Of a stretch of 64,000 nt of DNA, positions 1 to 7,771 are shown in pieces. Position 1 is the first letter of the stretch, and the number at the start of each line of letters is the position of its first letter. The position numbers and the translations under genes are program-made. A model generated the notes under the pieces. That model saw nothing but the letters and a program-made list of their open reading frames with translations, had not been told where the DNA came from and did not search any database. This DNA comes from JAJEFO01 sp965221845 (GTDB taxonomy: Bacteria > Pseudomonadota > Alphaproteobacteria > Rhodobacterales > Rhodobacteraceae): contig OZ244919.1 in the NCBI GenBank assembly GCA_965221845.1, positions 1,984,001-2,048,000 of the forward strand, in the 5' to 3' direction.

Positions 1-1
1 C

Positions 2-658
2 CAAAAGACGGCGTGGTTCATGCTCCGGCGCATCCGCGAGGTGTTCAGGCGGGACGATGATGAGCCACCGATGGGTGGACCGGATGAGGTTGACGAGACC
101 TATGTGGGCGGCATCCGAGCCAACAGGTCCAATGCCGAGCGCAAGGCCGCCACCGGGCGCGGGACGGTTGACATGACCGCCGTTGTCGGTATGAAGGACC
201 GGGACAGCAGGCAAGTGCGGGCGCAGGTTGTGCAGTCCACCGGTGCCATTGACCTGATCCCGTTTGTCGCGGGCCATGCCGCACGGGGATCCACCGTCTA
301 CACGGACGATCACGGGGCCTATGGGCGGCTGCCGAACGTGATCAATGCCTTCCGGCACGAGACCGTCAATCACTCCGCTGATGAGTCCGTCCGTGAGGGC
401 GACATCCATACCAACGGCATCGAGAGTTTCTGGTCAATGCTGAAGAGGGCGCACAGGGGCGTCCACCACAAGTTCCCGGAGAAGCGCCTGCACCGCTACA
501 TCAACGGGTTCGCCGGTCGGCACAACATGCGGGAGGGCGATACGATGGAGCAGCTGGAGCGGGTGGTCGCCCTGACGGTCGGCAAGCGCCTCACCTACAA
601 GGCCCTGATTGCCGACACCGGGATGTGGAGCGGGGCCAATGGAGGAGTGCGGTCATGA
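2..658 (+). CDS. IS1595-family (ISXO2-like) transposase, 5' end cut by window
   Basis: This is the C-terminal part of a DDE transposase of the IS1595/ISXO2-like group, which moves its own insertion sequence. The frame is open from base 2, reading QKTAWFMLRRIRE before the first internal Met, so the gene starts left of the window and its N-terminal zinc-ribbon part is missing here. The catalytic block DEVDETYVGG lies near the start, a second acidic segment is in VYTDDHGAYG, and the third follows in GIESFWSMLKR. The catalytic core therefore looks complete. Its stop codon overlaps the next ATG by four bases. Confidence 0.85.
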   Translation, partial: QKTAWFMLRRIREVFRRDDDEPPMGGPDEVDETYVGGIRANRSNAERKAATGRGTVDMTAVVGMKDRDSRQVRAQVVQSTGAIDLIPFVAGHAARGSTVYTDDHGAYGRLPNVINAFRHETVNHSADESVREGDIHTNGIESFWSMLKRAHRGVHHKFPEKRLHRYINGFAGRHNMREGDTMEQLERVVALTVGKRLTYKALIADTGMWSGANGGVRS

Positions 659-1023
659 CGACTGATCAAGCGCTTTCCGAATCTTTTGAGCAGTTTGCTG
701 TGGATCATGCCGAAAAACAATCAGGGTCCACCAGCGCTTCTTTACAGACTCCTACCCATCAGCCTTCGCCACCTGAAGGTTCAACGATAGGTGATTGCCG
801 TCGCCTGATGCGTCATAAGTGTCAACCGGTACGTCTAACAAATCGCCAACGGGAGGATATTCGGAGGGCTTTTGAGGAACACCGTTTGTCATGGGACGTC
901 TCCTTTCAGGTTGTTGTTGGCGACAATCTCCCGCAGTCGCTCAAGGGTCACGGGCGGGTCCTCAAGGTGCACGACAGCGTGGCGGTTCGGGCAAAGCGGG
1001 ATCAGATCATCGATCTGGGGTGA
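655..1023 (+). CDS. Small hypothetical protein overlapping the IS1595 transposase
   Basis: The reading frame begins with ATG in an ATGA overlap with the transposase stop, an arrangement that suggests translational coupling. The first 80 or so residues are hydrophilic, with a Ser/Thr/Pro-rich middle and a basic stretch (TNRQREDIRRAFEEH). No family is recognised. The last ~45 codons run antisense to the HNH gene on the other strand, so the true 3' end was probably lost at an IS junction near 885-890. It could be an IS passenger gene or a chance frame. Confidence 0.3.
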   Translation: MTTDQALSESFEQFAVDHAEKQSGSTSASLQTPTHQPSPPEGSTIGDCRRLMRHKCQPVRLTNRQREDIRRAFEEHRLSWDVSFQVVVGDNLPQSLKGHGRVLKVHDSVAVRAKRDQIIDLG

Positions 1024-2298
1024 CTGGTCTCGGCCCTTGCCCAATGGCTTCACATGATGAATGTGGATGAAGCCTTCGGCGATCACGCCGTACATTTCGG
1101 CCATTTCGAGTTCACAGCCGAAACACCGCACGCCATGCCTGCGGATCGCCTTCATGCGGTTCTTCGGGCTGCGTTCCGGTTGGGTCAGGGTGACGGTTCG
1201 CTCAAAACCTTCTTTGCCAGGCCTGTCCTGGTCTCTGCCTGATTGTTGTGCAGCCGGATGGCTGGATGACGATATTGCAGGGTTCCGGTTGCGGATGACA
1301 ATGCGGGCGTATTTGGGTTTCCCGTCAATCGTTCCGTCTTTATCCTTGATCAGCCCATGGGGCTTGACCGGAACCTGACTGTGACGGCGAATGTCGTTGG
1401 CACTGATTGTTTCAAACCGGTCTGGGTTGTGCTGGTCAAGAGAACTGATGGGAACTCCCATTGCCCCCCCAGTCCATTGGGATATCTTTGGCCCTGCCGA
1501 CAAAGATAGCGTCATAATCGTCGTAGGAAGGATAGTTTTCAGGACTGTAACGACTTACCGGATCCAACTTCGTCCTGGTTTTGTTATGATCAATATCGGT
1601 AAACCACATGCTTGGAGACCGGCCTTTGACAACGCCGTCGACAATCTTGTACTTGCTGCCCCCTTTCGCGCTTCTCAGCAGTGCCCTGGCTCGATCCGGC
1701 GGAACATCGAACAGCGGATCCTTTCTCGTTGATGTGGCACCAGCGCGAATCCTGCTGTCTTTGATAGGCGGAAAAAGTCCTTGCAGGTAATGGCGTTCTT
1801 GTCACCGAGAACAACAAGAACCTTCTCGTGCGCCACCAGCTGGGCCACGTACTCCCGGAACAGCGAGAAGGGCGGGTTGGTCACCACGATGTCGGCACGC
1901 TGGAGGATCCTGATCGATTCCTCTTTCCGAAAATCCCCGTCATCATCCAGTTCCGTGATGCCGATGTCATCCACGCCGGGCGGGTGATCGCCTTCCCGGA
2001 ACCCATCGTATTCAGGCATGATGGCCTTCCCGGCATCATGCGCTGACCATATCTCCGCGTCTTGGTTCCGGTAGCAAGTGGTGATCAGGCGTTTCAGGCC
2101 GAGGTGGTGGAAGTTGTCGCGGAGGTACACGAAGAAGTTGCTGATCTTGGGACCATCGCAATTGCAGTAGACGACCTTGCCTTTGAAGTGGTGTTCGTAG
2201 TGCTGGAGTTCATTCCTGATGTCGGCAGGCTGGGTGTAGAATTCATCATACCCGCCGCCCTGTCGGGCCTTGTGCAGGCTTGTGTTTTCGGCAGTGGC
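889..2298 (-). pseudogene. EcoRI-type adenine methyltransferase joined to an HNH nuclease, frameshifted
   Basis: Read on the minus strand, the first segment (from ~2298) has YDEFYTQ, then IVVTNPPFSLFREYV with the NPPF catalytic motif, and LGDKNAITCKDFFR. These are hallmarks of the EcoRI-type adenine-specific DNA methyltransferase family. The frame shifts near 1758 (continuing ...RIRAGATSTRKDPLFDVPP...) and again at the 7-G run near 1465, where GAMGVPISSLDQHNPDRFE resumes. After the usual methylase C-terminus (KPKYARIVIRNR) the same frame continues into an HNH domain with CFGC, HIHHVKPL and LIPLCPNRHAVVH. No start codon is visible at the 5' end, where TGA precedes the frame. It is probably a dead restriction-modification locus, unless the homopolymer shifts are sequencing errors. 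Confidence 0.7.
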
Positions 2299-2439
2299 TC
2301 AGTTTGAACGTTCAAGGCCTGCGTGGGGAAAGGGCGGCCAGGAGGCCGCCCCGTGTTCGGGATGTTCCGCGATCCTCCGGCGATATCCGGTTCCGGACTG
2401 ACGCCCTCGCGTGGCCCGCACTCCCGAGAACCGGATGGA

Positions 2440-3113
2440 TCAGCTGTCGAGGTCCGGACAATTGAGATACTGCCTTTGCGCCTGGCTCGCCACAGTCTGG
2501 CCGGCGAGGATGTGTGTTCCGTTGCGCCTGCCGTTGCAATAGCAGTCCCGAATGTCCTGCCGCGTGCGGGCCACCGCATAGCACCCGGTCTGGTTATATT
2601 GGGCTAGGTTGGGTACCCAAGTGCCTCCAGACAAAACCAGGTTCTGCTCGGCAGTCGTGAACTCGCCGCGGGTCTTGAAGCAGAAGCGGTCAATCGGATT
2701 TGCATATGGTGCTGTGCCACCGTACACAACGACTGTGTAGCGCGTATTCTTCTTCAGGCTGGTGAAGTTGACGGTCTGTACCGACAGTGGTTGGGATGAA
2801 CCGAGATCTTTAACCTGCTGTGGAGTCCCCGTCCCGCCTTCTTGAACCCCCGCATATACTGTGAATGGATCGCCAAACTGGATGATCCTCGAAATGTTGA
2901 ATGTCAGACTGTTTTGTGTGGGAGTCCCGATAGAAAAAAGGTGCGTATCGGACTCTGGCGAGCCACCTTCCGTGCAGGCATCCGCCCCGGTGGTCGCCGG
3001 GATGACCAGCTGCTGGGCCTGCGCCGGCCATGCGATGGCCGCAAGCAGCAGGAGGGTCGCTAGTTTAGCGGGGGGGGGGGGGGGGGGGGCGAATTAAGGT
3101 TTTTCTGGATCAT
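2440..3113 (-). pseudogene. Exported Cys-containing protein, out of frame through a C20 tract
   Basis: On the minus strand a good start (ATG at 3113, with GAGGA about 8 bases upstream) gives MIQKNLNS and then enters a run of 20 C (3070-3089). The frame after the run is an uninterrupted 200-codon reading frame that starts with a signal peptide (AKLATLLLLAAIAWPAQA, cleavage before QQ). It ends in a Cys-containing domain with FCFKTRGEF and DCYCNGRRNG. Start and body are out of frame with 20 C and would join with 18 or 21. I do not recognise the family, but the last ~95 residues resemble the fragment at 41998-42290. It may be a phase-variable gene in the OFF state, or a homopolymer sequencing error. 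Confidence 0.6.
3070..3089. repeat. G20/C20 homopolymer tract
   Basis: Twenty consecutive G residues on the plus strand form the longest homopolymer in the window. They lie between the start codon and the signal peptide of the exported-protein gene, where a length change of one or two bases would switch the reading frame. Confidence 0.95.
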
Positions 3114-3163
3114 GACTGTGTTCCTCATGGTTAACATTTTCCTGCATCCCCGGCGCCACTCCG

Positions 3164-3234
3164 AAGCGCAACGCCCGGCCCTTTCCGGAGCGAGGGACTG
3201 GCCCGAGCGGAGGGAAGGGCCGGGCGTTGCGCTT
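3164..3234. repeat. 22-bp inverted repeat with a 27-base loop
   Basis: AAGCGCAACGCCCGGCCC starting at 3164 is exactly complementary to the segment 3213-3234, giving a stem of about 22 GC-rich pairs. There is no U-run, so a simple intrinsic terminator is unlikely. It lies upstream of the exported-protein gene and at the edge of the IS30 remnant, so it could be an IS-associated or REP-like palindrome. Confidence 0.6.
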
Positions 3235-3433
3235 TCCGCGCCCTCCGGCCCCCCGATTCCGCACGGGAACGGCTCGGTCCCTTCGAATCGGAGCGTAGCA
3301 CCGCCCGCCAGGCGGCGCAAGGCATGCCGGCAGGGCGCGCCGGGGGCGTCGCCCGGGGTGACCCCGGTGCGCCCGGAAAGTCCTGTCCGTGCCCCCCCGA
3401 GACGGGGCGGCGCCGGTCAGGGAGGCCGCGCCC

Positions 3434-3995
3434 TCAGGAACGCTCCGTCGGCGTCAGGTAACCCAGGACCCTGCGCGGACGCGCGTCCGTGCGGTCCTGC
3501 ACGGCCCTGACCTCGGCGTCCGTCACCTTGCGCAGGTCCGTGCCCTTGGGCAGGTACCCCCGCACCAGCCCGTTGGTGTGCCCGGTCGGGCCCCGTTCCC
3601 AGGAGTGACAGGGCCGCGCGCACGGGAACCCCGCGCCCAGCGCCGCCGACACCCGCGCGTGGTCCGCGAACTCCTTTCCGTTGTCGGCGGTGATCGTGTG
3701 CACCGCGCCGCGGTGCGGCCCCGGAAGGCCGGTCATGGCGGCCCCGACCGCCGCCGCCGTCTTCCTGCCGACGCGCCGCAGGAGCGTGTATCTCAACGCC
3801 CGGTCCACCAGCGACACCACGGCCCCGCCGGTGCCCGCGCCGTTGATTCGTGTCCGCCTCCCGGTCGCCGGTCCGCTCCCTCCCCTCCCCCGGCGCCGGG
3901 CGCCCGGGGATGTCCACCCGGCCCGGGATGTGGCCCCGGCCCGCGTGGGCCCCGCCCCTGCGGTTCGGCCTCCCTGACCGGCGGCGCAGGTGCCG
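3434..3995 (-). pseudogene. IS30-family transposase, C-terminal fragment
   Basis: The minus-strand frame carries the distal part of an IS30-type DDE transposase: TITADNGKEFADH (second acidic residue), HSWERGPTGHTNGLVRGYLP (third acidic residue) and a typical ending RPRRVLGYLTPTE. Upstream, the matching GDREADT segment lies in a different frame, so there is a frameshift near 3845. The N-terminal DNA-binding part is absent. The fragment is fused in frame to the start of an unrelated ATPase-like gene. Confidence 0.75.
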
Positions 3996-3998
3996 CCA

Positions 3999-4270
3999 AA
4001 GCTCAGGCGCACCACCGGGTGGGGCACCGACCAGTCCCAGTGGCCATGGATGGCCAGGCCCCGGAACAGGGCCTCCCGCCCCTCGAAGAGGGCCTTGATG
4101 GTGTCAAGGAGCAGGCTCTTGCCGAACCGCCGCGGGCGCGAGAGGAACCAGTGATCGCCACGCTCGACCAGGTCCCGGATCAGCGGGGTCTTGTCGACGT
4201 AGTAGCTGCCGGTCTCCCGCAGGCGGGCAAAGGACTGGATGCCGATGGGCAGGCGTTGGCGGGTCATCAA
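3999..4270 (-). pseudogene. AAA-ATPase-like (PF09820 type) protein, N-terminal stub
   Basis: The first ~90 residues match the start of the large AAA-ATPase-like/PD-(D/E)XK proteins: RLPIGIQSFARLRE, YYVDKTPLIRDLVE and FLSRPRRFGKSLLLDTIKA, where the last contains the P-loop equivalent. In intact members this is followed by the rest of the ATPase and a nuclease domain. Here the similarity stops at VVRLSFGG and the frame runs into IS30 sequence, so the gene was cut by the insertion. The ATG at 4270 is preceded by GAAGGA. Confidence 0.7.
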
Positions 4271-4428
4271 TTGTATCCTTCATGGAAAGTCGACATTCTC
4301 CCGGCGGTTGCCGTGACCTTGGGCGTTCCTGACAACACCCTTGCCCGCGGCCGGAAAGCTGCAGTGCCGACATGCTCCCGTAGCGGTTCCAGACCTCGCC
4401 TAGAAGTTTCTCAGCTCTGGAGTCAAGA

Positions 4429-4506
4429 TTCACTTGATTTATTCCGCAACGAGCGCAACACTGTCGCCCGCCGCCCGAAAACGGCCCAGGTTGCCGTAGA
4501 GCGCGC
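4429..4506. repeat. 78-bp inverted repeat, left arm (partner 4932-5009)
   Basis: This segment is the reverse complement of 4932-5009 with about three mismatches. The right arm contains the last ~23 codons and stop of the TnpB-like fragment, so the left arm is an inverted copy of the tnpB 3' end. Confidence 0.9.
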
Positions 4507-4999
4507 GAAGGCGAAGCATGAAGAGTGGAAGCGCCACTTCCAGAACCGCATCGACAGACTGTTCATCCGCGTCCGGAACCTGGTCGACGACCTGCACCGG
4601 CAGGTGGCCTACGATCCCGTGCAGTCGTTCGACGTGATCATCCTTCCGTCCTTCAGGACGAAAGGGATGGTGGCGAGGGACGACGGCCGGAAGATCAGGA
4701 CGGGGACGGTTCGGTCCATGCCCGGGCTTGCGCACCACCGTTTCCGGCAGAAGCTGGAGTGGATGTGCCGCAGGTACGGCAAGCGCCGGGTGATCTGCAA
4801 CGAAGCTTACACGAGCAGGACACGCTCATGGGACGGCTTCGTGAACGGGAACCTGGGCGGCGCGAAGACGGTTTCGGACGGCCGCATCGTCGTCGACCGG
4901 GACATCAACGGCGCACGGGGCATCATGCTGCGCGCGCTCTACGGCAACCTGGGCCGTTTTCGGGCGGCGGGCGACGATGTCGCGCTCGTTGCGGAATAA
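4505..4999 (+). pseudogene. TnpB-like (IS200/IS605 OrfB-type) RNA-guided nuclease, C-terminal fragment
   Basis: The last ~165 codons match the C-terminal half of a TnpB/OrfB-type protein: FDVIILPSFRTKGMV, a KIRTGTVRSM segment, then the block with the conserved acidic residue NEAYTSRTRSW, and the terminal RuvC motif VDRDINGARGIMLRAL. In this subgroup the zinc-ribbon cysteines are mostly replaced. Everything upstream, including the N-terminal RuvC aspartate and the recognition lobe, is missing, so the protein cannot be an active nuclease. The 3' end sits in the right arm of a 78-bp inverted repeat. Confidence 0.7.
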
Positions 5000-5009
5000 A
5001 TCAAGTGAA
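4932..5009. repeat. 78-bp inverted repeat, right arm (partner 4429-4506)
   Basis: This arm holds the end of the TnpB-like coding sequence, its TAA stop and the following ATCAAGTGAA. Together with the left arm it frames a segment of about 580 bp. Confidence 0.9.
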
Positions 5010-5092
5010 ACCGCTCACAACCAACCATACTCCATTGTCCGTGGCCAACGCAGCGCCTTGCATGAAATCCCGTCCCGTGCAAGGTTCGGCGC

Positions 5093-5842
5093 ATGAACAA
5101 CCAGCTTGCCATTCCCTCTCCGGTCAGGGGCCGGACCGGATCGCGCATCTGGACCCTTAGGGCCGCTCCGGACCTCGTCGTCCGCCTGGCGAGTCTGGAC
5201 TGGAACCAGATGGGACGCCGCGTGTCCATTGACGCGCTCTCCGGCATCGTATCCTGGATGAGCCCTTCGGTATCCCATGAAGGAATGAGCCGCGGGGCGG
5301 ACGATGTGGTCGTTCTTGCCGGACGGATCCTTGGGTCGGACCCGCAGAAGCTCGGCGGCACGCGCTGGAAGCGCCCCGAAGATCCTTCGGGCACCGGGCA
5401 TGAGCCGGACGCCTCGTTCTATATTGGCGAAAAGGCGACCGCGTTCCGGAAGGCATGGGGGGAAGATCCCGGACTGGGCAGGGCGTTCGCCGAGGCAACG
5501 CCGCCGGATCTCGTCGTGGAGATCGACGACACGCACGCCGATCCCGACAAGCCGGCCAAATACGCGCGGCTCGGCATTCCGGAAATGTGGCGTGGGGTGA
5601 TTGACCGCAACGGACGCATTTCCTCCGTGGATATCCTTGACCTGCAGGTTTCCTCCGGCCCGACTTCGGTTCCGGCGTCGCGCGTTCTTCCGGGACTGAC
5701 GGCATCGTCGCTTCCGGAGGTCTGCAGGCTGGCCTTCCTGGATCGGCGGGACGATCTCGAAAGCGCGCTGCGGGCGGAGCTCTGTTCATCTACCGAGCCT
5801 GCGCCCGACTTTTCCACAGCCACCTCCCCTGATCAGTGCTGA
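5093..5842 (+). CDS. Uma2-family (DUF820) putative endonuclease
   Basis: The protein is a member of the Uma2/DUF820 group, which has a PD-(D/E)XK nuclease fold; the cellular role of most members is unknown. The visible signature is PDASFYIG, then PPDLVVEID with the catalytic Asp and Glu, then KYARLGIPEMWR with the conserved Lys and the following Tyr/Pro/Trp pattern. The body is of usual length, about 200-230 residues. The last ~10 codons coincide with a repeat also present at 33738-33783, so the native C-terminus was probably replaced at an IS junction. The ATG follows AAGG by about ten bases. It stands alone between mobile remnants. Confidence 0.75.
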   Translation: MNNQLAIPSPVRGRTGSRIWTLRAAPDLVVRLASLDWNQMGRRVSIDALSGIVSWMSPSVSHEGMSRGADDVVVLAGRILGSDPQKLGGTRWKRPEDPSGTGHEPDASFYIGEKATAFRKAWGEDPGLGRAFAEATPPDLVVEIDDTHADPDKPAKYARLGIPEMWRGVIDRNGRISSVDILDLQVSSGPTSVPASRVLPGLTASSLPEVCRLAFLDRRDDLESALRAELCSSTEPAPDFSTATSPDQC

Positions 5843-5857
5843 TTCGCTGAGCATACG
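5813..5857. repeat. Dispersed ~45-bp repeat, copy 1
   Basis: The sequence TCCACAGCCACCTCCCCTG and the following ~26 bases recur with few changes at 33738-33783, immediately upstream of an IS110-type transposase remnant. It is therefore likely to be the outer end of that element family. Confidence 0.6.
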
Positions 5858-5937
5858 AGGCCGGACGGATGCCGCAATGGCGTCGCGAATCGTGCCGCTC
5901 CGTCCGGAGCATTGACGCGGAACGTCCGCCCGCCCGC

Positions 5938-6312
5938 TCACATCCCGATCTCGGCGCCCAGTCCCCGCCCCCGCTCCACGTCCGGCCCGGCCGCCCGCGC
6001 CACGGCGTCGTGACGCCCCCGCCAGGGCGACGGCTCGGGATACGCGGTGTCCCGGTGCAGGCGCACGGGCGTCTCCCGGACCCTTGCCCGCGCCGCGTCG
6101 TCCGGCAGGCGCTCCAGGAGCGGCCCCCGCCCCTCCGAGATTCCCCTGATCTCCGCGTCCGTGAAGTTCGCGTAGACCCGCCGCAGGAACGTCCGCTCCG
6201 CGTAGGGGCCCATCCCCTCCGTCCCCTCGCCCAGCCGTGCGACCACGGCCTTCCGCTCCTTCCTGATGTCGTCGGCCGCCGGCACCGTCCCGCGCTCCAG
6301 GGCCTCCGCCAT
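5938..6312 (-). CDS. Hypothetical protein
   Basis: This is a 124-residue frame rich in Arg, Glu and Ala, with a helical-looking N-terminal half (RKERKAVVARLGEG, AERTFLRRVYANFTDAEIR) and no signal peptide or membrane segment. I do not recognise a family. It lies among IS remnants and may be a passenger gene or a fragment of one. Coding potential is supported only by frame length and a plausible amino-acid composition. Confidence 0.35.
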   Translation of the reverse strand: MAEALERGTVPAADDIRKERKAVVARLGEGTEGMGPYAERTFLRRVYANFTDAEIRGISEGRGPLLERLPDDAARARVRETPVRLHRDTAYPEPSPWRGRHDAVARAAGPDVERGRGLGAEIGM

Positions 6313-6989
6313 GGCCAGCGCCAGGCCCCGCCATTCCGTATCACCGACAGCACGGGCACGGACCGGTCACGCCGCAACCGGCACCGCGCGCAGCGACGCG
6401 AACCACCGCACGACGCCCGCCCGCGTGCGGCGTGGCCAGAGATCCGGGAGAGACGGGCCACGGGGCAAAACGCCGCGGGCCGGAACGGGTGGCCTGGAAC
6501 GGGCCACAGGTCCGGAGGATCCGATGCCCGGCCGGGCGACACCGGGCAGCCGGGGCGGTCGCCGGAAACGACGGAAGTCCGGTCAGCCGTCGCCGACCGC
6601 CGGGTGACCGGATATGGTAGGGCAACGGTTCCGTCTTTCCGTCACGGCGGACTGAAAGCCCTGTACGGGGGAGGACGGTGCACCGCGTGGCCCCGGCGCA
6701 TGTCGTGAAGCTGCGGGACATCCTGGCGGCGGGCCGGGTATCGGGAAACCGGCGCATGACATTTCCGTCCGGGACGGCGCCGCGGTCGACGTGAACTGCC
6801 TGGACCATCGCCGGGGAGCATCCATGTTTCGGTTCAAGCCCGGATCCGGGCTTTTCCTTCGGTCTGCGGGCCTCCGGATCCGGGTTCCGCGCACCGCTTT
6901 CCACCGGCGGGCGCCGCGCGGGCAGGCGCGGGCGGTCCGCCCGGCGCCGTGGCGCGACACGCGCCCGAAACCGGATTCCGCGCTAAAGA
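6313..6989. other. No supported gene
   Basis: All six frames give only short or Arg/Pro-rich readings typical of shadow frames in GC-rich DNA. No RNA gene or repeat with a partner elsewhere was seen. Confidence 0.5.
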
Positions 6990-7112
6990 CATGCAGCGCC
7001 TCAGCCGCCGGACCGGGGTGTATCAGGGCCGCCGGGAACTCAGTGTCCTGGAGGATACGGACCTCGATGATCTGATGGCGGAGGTTGTCAGAAATTCGTT
7101 CTCCAGGACATG
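6990..7112 (+). CDS. Tiny hypothetical ORF (40 residues)
   Basis: ATG at 6990 gives a 40-residue peptide with an acidic, plausible coding tail (SVLEDTDLDDLMAEVVRNSF). It could be the 3' remnant of a longer lost gene or a short antitoxin-like peptide. No homologue is recognised. Confidence 0.25.
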
Positions 7113-7287
7113 ATCACAGGAACCGGGAGATGCGACCAGCATGGATGAAGGGTTGTTTGATTACAAGGATCGCTCCGCCGGGGAGTGGCTAAGGAAAAGG
7201 GCCGGAGAGCAGGCCGGACCGCGGTGGCGCCCTCAAACATCCCTACCGCCGTTGACCCCGCGGAATCCGGGGTTTAGGATTAGGAGG

Positions 7288-7539
7288 ATGGATGAACAGC
7301 AAAACGCGATCGTGATCGCCGAGTTCAAAGGCAATGTGACCGCGATGCGCGCGGAGATGGACGCGATGGAATCACGGATCGATGCCAGCCTTGCCAAGAA
7401 CGAAAGCGCGATGGACCGATTGCGCGCCGATAGGGAACGGCGCGACAAGGAGGCCGCGCATCGCGAGACGCGATTGATCCTGGCCATGGCTGGCATGATC
7501 GGCCTTGCCGTTGCCATCCTCGGTCTGTGGCTCGGCTGA
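7288..7539 (+). CDS. Small coiled-coil protein with a C-terminal membrane anchor
   Basis: The 83-residue protein has a long charged helix (residues ~5-60, with repeated MRAEMDAMES and DRLRADRERRDKEAA patterns) followed by one transmembrane segment (LAMAGMIGLAVAILGLWLG). It resembles the DUF1640-like class of bacterial coiled-coil/TM proteins only in architecture. The frame is open back to an ATG at 7141. I prefer 7288 because it gives the same size as the related gene at 15541-15789, although AGGAGG directly abuts that start. It lies just upstream of a complete ISKra4-like element. Confidence 0.5.
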   Translation: MDEQQNAIVIAEFKGNVTAMRAEMDAMESRIDASLAKNESAMDRLRADRERRDKEAAHRETRLILAMAGMIGLAVAILGLWLG

Positions 7540-7771
7540 AAAAACCAATCCCCGAACCACCGCGTCCGGATCCGGTCCGTTTCCGCAAAATTTCCCGAAT
7601 TTCCGGAAAAATCGCCTCAAAGACCCAATTATATGGGAGGGAGGGACTTATATACGATGCCGGAATACCGACACCTGCTATCCTTTGACGTTTCACAGGC
7701 CGACCTGTCGCCGGCCGACCCGTGCGCAGCCCCTGCCGCCCATGAACAGGGAGCAGGCGCTGCCTGAGCCG

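Noticed and set aside
3389..4999. A single 536-codon plus-strand frame
   Set aside because: Only its last third (TnpB-like) has protein character. The first part is antisense to IS30 and ATPase-like sequence and is Arg/Pro-rich, so it is a chance fusion.
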